DNA of 6,329 bases from an uncultured Methanobrevibacter sp. (lineage in GTDB: Archaea; Methanobacteriota; Methanobacteria; Methanobacteriales; Methanobacteriaceae). The stretch spans positions 1-6,329 of the forward strand of contig NZ_CALDKF010000027.1 of NCBI RefSeq assembly GCF_937898925.1, in the 5' to 3' direction. Numbering within the stretch: the first letter of the stretch is position 1; each line of letters opens with the position of its first letter. The notes beneath the pieces were generated by a model, which was given only the letters and a program-made list of their open reading frames with translations, was not told the DNA's origin and did not search any database. Below are positions 1 to 5,468 of this stretch, piece by piece. The translations under genes and the position numbers were made by a program.

Positions 1-58
1 ACCCCCTTTGAAAAAATAAAGAATAATTAATAATAATTTAACTTTAATAAATTATAAA

Positions 59-72
59 TTTTTTTAATTTTA
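59..72 (+). terminator. possible archaeal U-rich terminator
   Basis: A run of seven T residues (59-65) is followed after two A residues by TTTTA. Archaeal RNA polymerase can terminate at U-rich tracts without a strong hairpin, so this could end a transcript entering from the left edge. The whole region is so AT-rich that such runs arise easily, and no upstream gene is visible to support it. Confidence 0.2.
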
Positions 73-149
73 GTAAATGAAATAATAAAAATTTATTTAT
101 TACGGTGAACATATTATTATTTAGATAATTTTAGGGGAAAGATGTGTAA

Positions 150-157
150 TTTTATAG
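150..157 (+). promoter_or_regulatory. candidate TATA box for the 831-residue gene
   Basis: TTTTATAG at 150-157 resembles the archaeal TATA box. With the usual spacing of about 25 bases, transcription would start near 180, giving a leader of roughly 45 nt that carries the ribosome binding site. A second candidate, TTATAAAA at 198-205, would put the start at or just past the ATG and imply a nearly leaderless transcript. A third, TTATAAAT at 52-59, would give a leader of about 140 nt. The sequence alone does not choose between them. Confidence 0.25.
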
Positions 158-225
158 CTTGAGTATAGAATCACCACTAAAAGATACTCTACTAAAATTA
201 TAAAAAATGTTAATAGTGAGAGTAT
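155..225 (+). promoter_or_regulatory. three-copy TAG-GAGTAT element; inverted repeat over the start codon
   Basis: Three related copies lie immediately upstream of the 831-residue gene. Copy 1 is TAGCTTGAGTAT (155-166, +), copy 2 is TAGTAGAGTAT (194-184, minus strand), and copy 3 is TAGTGAGAGTAT (214-225, +). Copies 1 and 3 match at 9 of 12 bases. In RNA, copy 2 (184-194) can pair with copy 3 to give 11 base pairs with a single bulged G at 218, burying the SD (216-220) and the first two bases of the ATG. Copy 2 can instead pair with copy 1 (GAGTAT with ATACTC, plus TAG with CTA). The arrangement fits either mutually exclusive leader hairpins or a cluster of operator sites in DNA. Which one, if either, is inference. 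Confidence 0.4.
216..220 (+). promoter_or_regulatory. weak ribosome binding site for the 831-residue gene
   Basis: GTGAG lies three bases before the ATG at 224, a partial match to the archaeal SD core GGTGA with short spacing. No other ATG, GTG or TTG occurs in frame upstream before the TAG at 155-157, so the start at 224 stands. The site lies inside the inverted repeat described for 155-225, so it may be masked in the mRNA. Confidence 0.45.
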
Positions 226-2719
226 GGATGAAAAGGAAATAAAAATATTGGAAGAGTTAAAAAAAGGTAAAAGCTTGAAAGAAGCTGCAGAATCTGCTTC
301 GACAAAAGAGATAGTTGTAAAAAGATGGATTCAATGGGGAAAAGATGGAGATGAATCCTATATAGAATTCTACAATGAATTTAAAAAAATCAAGCCTAAA
401 AAACAGAAAACTGTGAAAAAAAGTGTAAAAGAAATAGTGGATGACTGTGTAAAACTTTTAGAAGAGGGATTTGATTATAAAGAAATCTCCCATAAATTAA
501 ACGTCCCCGAATTTAGATTAAAAAATTTTTATACTCAAGGAAAATTAGGAATAAAACCATACGATAAATACTACAAAGCTAGTGAAGAAGCTAAAAAACT
601 GAAAAAAGGGAAAAAAGAAGAAACTAATATCTTTAAAAAATTAAGCAAATTAGACCTTAAAGAATTGGATTATATACTTGAGGACAATAATTGCTTCCTC
701 CTAATCCCAAACAAAAACATAAAGATTCAAAAAATTAAAGAGGAAATCCCTCCAGAGGATATTGAGGAATCCTTAGAAAAACTAGCTGAAATAAAAATTA
801 TTGAAGATAAAATAATTAAGCAATTAAACAAATTTAGCGTAAAGTCATTGCTGAAATACTTGAGTCCTAGAGACAGTATTCTGTATATTAATAAACCTCG
901 AAAAAAAATCACTAAAAAAATAATTAAGGATCTAAAATTCAGTGAGATGGAAGAATTTTATGAGGGATTGTTTGAAGTTAGACCTGTAGAAATATATGAA
1001 GGAAAAGAAGATATTCAGTTAGACATAACTAGACTCATAGAAGAAACAAAAAATAAAAAATGCGTCATTTGTGGAAAAAAACTTAATCCAGTAAGTAAAA
1101 AAGACAAGTGCAAAAGCTGTTTAAGAAGTATCCATGCTGCCAATACCTTAAATGAATTATTAAATTATATTCAGCCAAAAATCCCATTTTACAAAGAAGA
1201 CCTGCAGAAAATAGGATACCAAAATGATAAATTATTAGACACCATTTGGGTTTTGCAAGAAAATGACTTATTGATTGTAGAATCCACCAATAAATATTCT
1301 CTTGTCCGAAAAGAGATTTTAGATGAATTTTTAGATAAATGGGGAGAATATGTTAAAAATAGAAAGATAATTGATACAACTACCAAATTAAGCAAGGAAT
1401 GTGTAATTTGTAAAAAAACAAAAGCAATTTCCCTATTTAATTACTCTGTATCAAGCGCAGATGGTTTTAAAGATTATTGTAAAGACTGTGAAAGACCTGT
1501 AAATGCAGCGAGATCATTGAAAACTCTTTTAGGTTATGTAGGTCCAAAACAAGTGTTTAGAAAGGAAGAGATGTACTCTAACTATCCGGAACCATTTTTA
1601 TTGGATTCAAGTATTTTTTTACTACAAGAACATGACCTAATTGAAACCAATCCAGATGGAGAGAGATTTAGACTTACAGATAAAAAGGTTCTTGATGATT
1701 TCTTAGAAAAATATTATATTGAAGAAGAAGGAAGGGCAAAGACTCCTATTAGAAAAAGCCCACAGCCAATAATAGAAGAAGAGGAAGATGTGGTCGAGGA
1801 GCCAGTAGAAGAAGAGTTAGAGGAACCTATCGAAGAAGAAAAACCAGTAGAAAGCTCTGATATTGATGATGATTCTGAACTTAGAAGAAAAATGGACATT
1901 GTTTTATATTATCTTAAAGATGGTTTTACAGAAAAAGAAGCATTTAATTTTGCTGATTTGAATAAAAGTACTTTAATCACTTGGAAAAACCTTGGGAAAA
2001 AAGGCAATGAACCATATACCTACTTCTACGATGAATATTTGAAATTAAATAATGCCACTATAGAAGAAGATGAAAAGAGGAAAGAAGAGGAGAATATTAA
2101 AGAAAAAATGGATTTCTTCACAGAGGAAATCATTGTTACTGGATCCGTCAAAACTGCATTTAATAATTCTGAAATTACTAAAGAAGAGTTTATTGCTTGG
2201 ATTAAATTAGGAAATAGTGGAGAAACATTCTATAAAAACTTTATAGATCAATATTTGAATAGCTTAAGATTTGTCATTAACGAAGAAATAAGAACTCTTA
2301 GAATTAAAGAAGCTAAAAAATTGATGATTCAAGGTTACGATATTGAGGAAGCGGCAGAACATGCTAATAAAATAGATTTTAGCAAAAAAGAAAAAGAAAT
2401 TGAAGAAGAATTAACAAAAGAAATGGAAGACTTGGTAAATGAAGTAGCTGTAGAATCTACTAATACAGAGAAATACGGGTTAAGATTCAAAATCATATCT
2501 AAAGATCAAAATACAGGGTTATTGACATTGCAAATCATAGGAAAAGTGAGAAATGAGCATTTAGAACAAATAGTCAGTATACTAAAAGATTATCCTAGAG
2601 AAATTGATAAAATATTGACTAAAGACTCTGAAGATGATGGTTGCGGTATTCTCATAGAAATGCAAATAGAAAATACTGAATTGCAGGATATCAGATCACT
2701 ATTAAATGAATTCAGCTAA
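224..2719 (+). CDS. Modular HTH/zinc-ribbon protein, putative DNA-binding, function unknown
   Basis: This is an 831-residue protein that I cannot assign to a named family. It opens with two helix-turn-helix-like repeats (about 4-57 and 68-120). Two more (552-608 and 626-680) and a partial one (689-720) lie near the C-terminus. Repeats 1 and 3 share the pattern G-x4-EA..A, W-x2-(W/L)GK-xG, Y-x-x-FY-x-E(F/Y), reminiscent of phage terminase small subunits. Residues 134-275 are lysine-rich and unrecognised. Two tandem modules follow (278-379 and 391-500), each a CxxC...CxxC zinc ribbon (C280, C283, C296, C299; C393, C396, C419, C422) plus a winged-helix-like segment. Next come an acidic linker (about 515-550) and an alpha/beta C-terminal domain (about 750-831). 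There is no signal peptide, membrane segment or nuclease motif, so it is probably cytoplasmic and nucleic-acid binding (inference). The gene is monocistronic in this window and convergent with the helicase operon, 17 bases away. Confidence 0.75.
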   Translation: MDEKEIKILEELKKGKSLKEAAESASTKEIVVKRWIQWGKDGDESYIEFYNEFKKIKPKKQKTVKKSVKEIVDDCVKLLEEGFDYKEISHKLNVPEFRLKNFYTQGKLGIKPYDKYYKASEEAKKLKKGKKEETNIFKKLSKLDLKELDYILEDNNCFLLIPNKNIKIQKIKEEIPPEDIEESLEKLAEIKIIEDKIIKQLNKFSVKSLLKYLSPRDSILYINKPRKKITKKIIKDLKFSEMEEFYEGLFEVRPVEIYEGKEDIQLDITRLIEETKNKKCVICGKKLNPVSKKDKCKSCLRSIHAANTLNELLNYIQPKIPFYKEDLQKIGYQNDKLLDTIWVLQENDLLIVESTNKYSLVRKEILDEFLDKWGEYVKNRKIIDTTTKLSKECVICKKTKAISLFNYSVSSADGFKDYCKDCERPVNAARSLKTLLGYVGPKQVFRKEEMYSNYPEPFLLDSSIFLLQEHDLIETNPDGERFRLTDKKVLDDFLEKYYIEEEGRAKTPIRKSPQPIIEEEEDVVEEPVEEELEEPIEEEKPVESSDIDDDSELRRKMDIVLYYLKDGFTEKEAFNFADLNKSTLITWKNLGKKGNEPYTYFYDEYLKLNNATIEEDEKRKEEENIKEKMDFFTEEIIVTGSVKTAFNNSEITKEEFIAWIKLGNSGETFYKNFIDQYLNSLRFVINEEIRTLRIKEAKKLMIQGYDIEEAAEHANKIDFSKKEKEIEEELTKEMEDLVNEVAVESTNTEKYGLRFKIISKDQNTGLLTLQIIGKVRNEHLEQIVSILKDYPREIDKILTKDSEDDGCGILIEMQIENTELQDIRSLLNEFS
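1055..1723 (+). repeat. tandem duplication of a zinc-ribbon plus winged-helix-like module (protein level)
   Basis: Two copies lie within the 831-residue protein: residues 278-379 (1055-1360) and 391-500 (1394-1723). Both begin K-x-CVICxK, continue with a second CKxC pair, then AAxxLxxLLxY..PK..F.KE, then LLD....LQE.DLI, and finish with a segment resembling LDDFLEKY. Copy 2 keeps the long form of the ribbon, with phenylalanine and an SADGF-type turn before the second cysteine pair. This matches the short zinc ribbon often found at the start of phage HNH and endonuclease VII-like proteins. Copy 1 has lost about seven residues between the cysteine pairs. The DNA copies have diverged, so the duplication is old. 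Confidence 0.75.
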
Positions 2720-2736
2720 TCAAAGAGGAATTGGAT

Positions 2737-3159
2737 TTAATCTAATCCTACATAAAACAGAATAGCTTCTATTTGTTCATCGGTTAAAGATTCTAAGGAT
2801 TTTTCATAACAATCTTCAATCACTTCTTCAACATCATTGCCAAAATCCCATGCTTCCTGTAAGAAGTCAAAACTATACTTTTCTGCAAGGAATTTTAGAA
2901 CATGTGCAGAAATGAAAATATCATCAATATACCCATAAGCACCATATATTTCCTCTGGAATTACATCCATTGGAACTACATAATAGGAAATAGCTGCATT
3001 AATTTTGATTCTATCTTCCTTATCAACATCTTCATCCAATAAATCACATAATAATTTAAATAAATTAGGACCGCAATCAATAAATGAAGCATATTCTCCA
3101 TCAAAATTTTCCAAATTTTCTAGTAAAGTACAATAAAAATCTTTAAATCCATGTGCCAT
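2737..3159 (-). CDS. YkvA/DUF1232-domain protein
   Basis: This is a 140-residue acidic protein. Residues about 53-86 match the DUF1232 (YkvA) core: a helix leading into Y-x-V-x-P-x-D-x-IP (P63, D65, I67, P68), then G-x-x-GYIDD (G73, G76, D79, D80) and a hydrophobic helix. The family is small, widespread in bacteria and archaea, and has no settled biochemical function. Flanking residues 1-50 and 95-140 are probably helical and unrecognised. I see no signal peptide and no clear transmembrane segment. The ATG at 3159 is preceded by a perfect GGAGG (3171-3167) with 7-base spacing. Only 13 bases separate it from the helicase stop, so it is very likely co-transcribed and translationally coupled. 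Its place at the end of a BrxD-helicase operon suggests an accessory role in that module, which is inference. Confidence 0.85.
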   Translation of the reverse strand: MAHGFKDFYCTLLENLENFDGEYASFIDCGPNLFKLLCDLLDEDVDKEDRIKINAAISYYVVPMDVIPEEIYGAYGYIDDIFISAHVLKFLAEKYSFDFLQEAWDFGNDVEEVIEDCYEKSLESLTDEQIEAILFYVGLD

Positions 3160-3166
3160 TATTATT

Positions 3167-3171
3167 CCTCC
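3167..3171 (-). promoter_or_regulatory. strong ribosome binding site for the DUF1232 gene
   Basis: On the minus strand GGAGG (3171-3167) sits seven bases before the ATG at 3159 and begins one base past the helicase TGA (3175-3173). The overlap of stop and SD points to translational coupling with the helicase gene. Confidence 0.8.
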
Positions 3172-3172
3172 A

Positions 3173-5428
3173 TCAATCAGTTCTTACCTTTTTGTCTATG
3201 CTATGTAATCTTTCAAGAATCTCTTCATCAGTTAAATCTCTACTGTTAAATAATACTTCCTTAAACACGTCACTTTTTGTTTCAACAAATTCATTTTCAT
3301 TAACAACATTAATTAATCCATCTTTATCATATTGTAAATCCATTTTTAATTCAACAACATCTTTTTCAGGTAAATAATCTATAAATTTATTCTTAAAAAC
3401 CTCTTGTAAAATATCTATAAAATCTTCTATATAATCATCATCTGCAAAAATTTCCTCAACATCTCCTAAAACGTTGGAAATCTCATAGACAGAAATCTCT
3501 TCATCTAGTTTAAAACTAGAGAAATATTCATTATTATATACTCTGCTTAAACCATAACCTTTTAATTCAAAAATCTTTGGCAATAAGTTATTGGCTTTAT
3601 TTCCAGCGAATGTGTAAATTGTAACCATATTGTCTCTTCTACTAATATCTACAGGGATTATTCCTTTTCTAAATCCACATTTTTTAGCCAGTGAAATTAC
3701 AGTGTCTATATACTCTGTTGATAAATCACCAAAGTTGTCTAAAAATTCATTAGCTGAAGCTTCTTCTTCACTATCTAAATTGCCAACAAGTATATCATAA
3801 ACCTTTCTTGCAATGTCATAAGTTAAAGGAGGGCCTTCTGAAAACCAGCGCGGTGCTTTTAAATCAGGATTAGGATCTTCTTCGACTCTAATGAAAAATC
3901 CTTCTTCATCAATAGTCTTTACTTTCCAAGGTTTTCCAGCTAAAATAAATTGGGAACCTTCATCTAACATATGGACATAAGAAATATCCAGTCCTCCTAT
4001 GGTTTTTCTACCTTTTTTAATTGAATATTCAAAACTTGGATAAAATACTGAATAAAAATTCATATAATTATTTTTACCGAATATTTTCTCAAAGCAATAC
4101 CCAGTGGTTAAATATCCTCCCCCATCTATTTTGACCAAATTCTCCTTTACCATTTTCCTCAACAATGCCTTATAATCATCTTTTGTGATTTCTGAAAATG
4201 CATAACAATTCCTTAAATCATTATAAACATCCTTAAAATGTATTTTACCATGATTGAAAATGGTACTTAATATTTGATGAAAGAGAATGTCCTTAGACCT
4301 TTTTGAAATTACTATATCTTCAACTTTATTCTCCTGTAAAATCAAATCTGCTAAAGCTACCAAAGTATCAAAACCATGAGCGATGATTATGGACTTTTGT
4401 ACTTTAGACCTACGTCCACTACGCCCAACTCTTTGTAAAAATGAACTTATGTTATAAGGCGGTTCTATATGTACAACCACATCTATATCACCAATGTCAA
4501 TTCCCAACTCCAGCGTACTTGTAGAGAACATGAATCCACTTTTAACACTTTTAAATTGTCTTTCGCTCTCTTCCCTAACGTCCTTATTTAAAGAAGAGTG
4601 ATGAATAAAAATATTTTTTATAGAACTATTGTTTTTAAAAAGATTAAAAACCTCTTCAGTGGTTTGTCTAGATTTACAAAACACTAAAACCTTCTTATTT
4701 TTAAATACTTCAAGACGGCGAACAAGATTTATACCACTTAATGAATCAACCTTATATTTTGATTCCCTATTGCTTGTATCTATAATAGGGATAGCTGGTT
4801 CTTTATAATTTATCCATTCTGCTATTGTCTCAGGATTTCCAACTGTAGCGGATAATCCAATCTGTTGAATATCATGTTTAGAATATTTAGAGAGCCTATT
4901 TATTAAGGAATTTAGTTGAGTGCCTCTCTCAGAATCAGCAAAATAGTGAATTTCATCAATTATAATGTATCTTACATTTTGAAATATCTTAAACTTTTGA
5001 CCTTGGCTTTTATTCATTGAAAGGACTTCTAAAGATTCAGGAGTTATTAATAAGAAATCGGTAGGATTATTAAGATATTTAGATTTTACGCCAGCAGAAA
5101 CGTCTCCATGCCATTTGGTTGCAGATAGGTTAAAATAATCTCCCCAATATTCTATACGATTATGCATATCATTAATAAGCGCTTTAAGAGGTGCAACGTA
5201 AATAACACTGGTAGGATCAAAACCATTAGAAATGATTTCACTGAAAACAGGAAGTAAAACAGCTTCAGTTTTTCCTGAAGCAGTTGGAGCAATAACTAAA
5301 CTATCATTCCCATCTAAAATTACTGGAATGGCTTTATCTTGAATTTCATTTAGCTTTTTCCAGCCTAAAACATTTACAAGAAAACGCCTTAATCTAAAAT
5401 TTAATAATTCTGCTGACTCATTAGCCAT
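3173..5428 (-). CDS. brxHI: Lhr-like superfamily 2 DEAD/DEAH helicase, BrxHI type
   Basis: This is a 751-residue ATP-dependent nucleic-acid helicase. All SF2 motifs are intact: APTASGKT (47-54), APLKAL (79-84), TPESLE (129-134), DEIH (158-161), SAT (193-195), VLVFCK (247-252), STLELGIDI (304-312) and QRVGRSGR (332-339). Lhr-core features follow: a winged helix at about 376-446, a beta-rich segment containing FILAGKPWKV (494-503), PRWFSEGPP at about 526-534, and a C-terminal part with TIYTFAGNKAN at about 603-613. The last 90 residues are acidic and unrecognised. It lacks the long C-terminal extension of full-length bacterial Lhr. The preceding gene encodes a BrxD-type ATPase, and this pairing supports a BrxHI assignment over a housekeeping Lhr. 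I chose the ATG at 5428 because GAGGT (5438-5434) lies five bases upstream. A TTG at 5440 would add four residues but overlaps the SD. The enzyme probably translocates on DNA with the ATPase (inference). Confidence 0.88.
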   Translation of the reverse strand: MANESAELLNFRLRRFLVNVLGWKKLNEIQDKAIPVILDGNDSLVIAPTASGKTEAVLLPVFSEIISNGFDPTSVIYVAPLKALINDMHNRIEYWGDYFNLSATKWHGDVSAGVKSKYLNNPTDFLLITPESLEVLSMNKSQGQKFKIFQNVRYIIIDEIHYFADSERGTQLNSLINRLSKYSKHDIQQIGLSATVGNPETIAEWINYKEPAIPIIDTSNRESKYKVDSLSGINLVRRLEVFKNKKVLVFCKSRQTTEEVFNLFKNNSSIKNIFIHHSSLNKDVREESERQFKSVKSGFMFSTSTLELGIDIGDIDVVVHIEPPYNISSFLQRVGRSGRRSKVQKSIIIAHGFDTLVALADLILQENKVEDIVISKRSKDILFHQILSTIFNHGKIHFKDVYNDLRNCYAFSEITKDDYKALLRKMVKENLVKIDGGGYLTTGYCFEKIFGKNNYMNFYSVFYPSFEYSIKKGRKTIGGLDISYVHMLDEGSQFILAGKPWKVKTIDEEGFFIRVEEDPNPDLKAPRWFSEGPPLTYDIARKVYDILVGNLDSEEEASANEFLDNFGDLSTEYIDTVISLAKKCGFRKGIIPVDISRRDNMVTIYTFAGNKANNLLPKIFELKGYGLSRVYNNEYFSSFKLDEEISVYEISNVLGDVEEIFADDDYIEDFIDILQEVFKNKFIDYLPEKDVVELKMDLQYDKDGLINVVNENEFVETKSDVFKEVLFNSRDLTDEEILERLHSIDKKVRTD

Positions 5429-5433
5429 ATTAA

Positions 5434-5438
5434 ACCTC
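5434..5438 (-). promoter_or_regulatory. ribosome binding site that fixes the helicase start
   Basis: GAGGT on the minus strand (5438-5434) is five bases before the ATG at 5428-5426. The upstream in-frame TTG at 5440-5438 overlaps this site and has no good SD of its own, so translation should begin at 5428. Confidence 0.7.
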
Positions 5439-5463
5439 AATCAAAAAAGTAAACTATGATTGA
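5437..5463 (-). promoter_or_regulatory. intergenic hairpin partly covering the helicase ribosome binding site
   Basis: In the minus-strand transcript, UCAAUCA (5463-5457) is an exact inverted copy of UGAUUGA (5443-5437), separated by a 13-base loop that ends in a run of six U (5449-5444). The 3' arm includes the first two bases of the GAGGU SD of the helicase gene. Seven mainly A-U pairs make a weak hairpin. It could modulate helicase translation or be an RNA processing site, or it may be chance in AT-rich DNA. Confidence 0.3.
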
Positions 5464-5468
5464 TAACA

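Larger units (their letters stand above)
1..223. other. AT-rich intergenic region upstream of the HTH/zinc-ribbon gene
   Basis: This stretch is composed almost wholly of A and T and holds no convincing full gene. In forward frame 1 it is open from the window edge to a TAA at 28-30, which could be the last codons of a gene entering from the left, but nine codons are too few to judge. It contains a T7 run at 59-65 and TATA-like sequences at 52-59, 150-157 and 198-205. It also contains a GGTGA at 104-108 with no start codon at a usable distance, a six-codon ORF at 142-162, and three related elements between 155 and 225, listed separately. No tRNA-like or CRISPR-like structure is seen. Confidence 0.7.

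Noticed and set aside
44..112. 22-codon hydrophobic ORF on the minus strand
   Set aside because: It has no SD upstream, its composition is simply that of AT-rich noncoding DNA, and it ends within the intergenic region.
207..242. 11-codon ORF overlapping the start of the 831-residue gene in another frame
   Set aside because: It has no SD and most of it overlaps the regulatory element and the gene start; it is likely chance.
1400..1560. HNH or endonuclease VII nuclease domain after the second zinc ribbon
   Set aside because: The ribbon type often precedes such nucleases, but no histidine-asparagine-histidine pattern or other catalytic cluster is present; the following segment is a winged-helix-like repeat of the first module.
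727..1899. Three minus-strand open frames of 61-68 codons (727-912, 1189-1395, 1714-1899)
   Set aside because: They are antisense to the 831-residue gene. The last is almost all serine because it reads the complement of the GAA/GAG-rich acidic linker.
2733..2748. GGATT/AATCC inverted repeat at the junction of the convergent genes as a terminator
   Set aside because: There are only five A/T-rich pairs, no T-rich tract follows on either strand, and part of it is the coding end of the DUF1232 gene.
3153..3377. 74-codon open frame on the + strand across the DUF1232 and helicase genes
   Set aside because: It is antisense to the real helicase C-terminus, has serine- and leucine-rich composition and no SD.
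5426..5440. TTG at 5440 as the helicase start
   Set aside because: It overlaps the GAGGT that serves the ATG at 5428, has no SD of its own and adds only four non-family residues.
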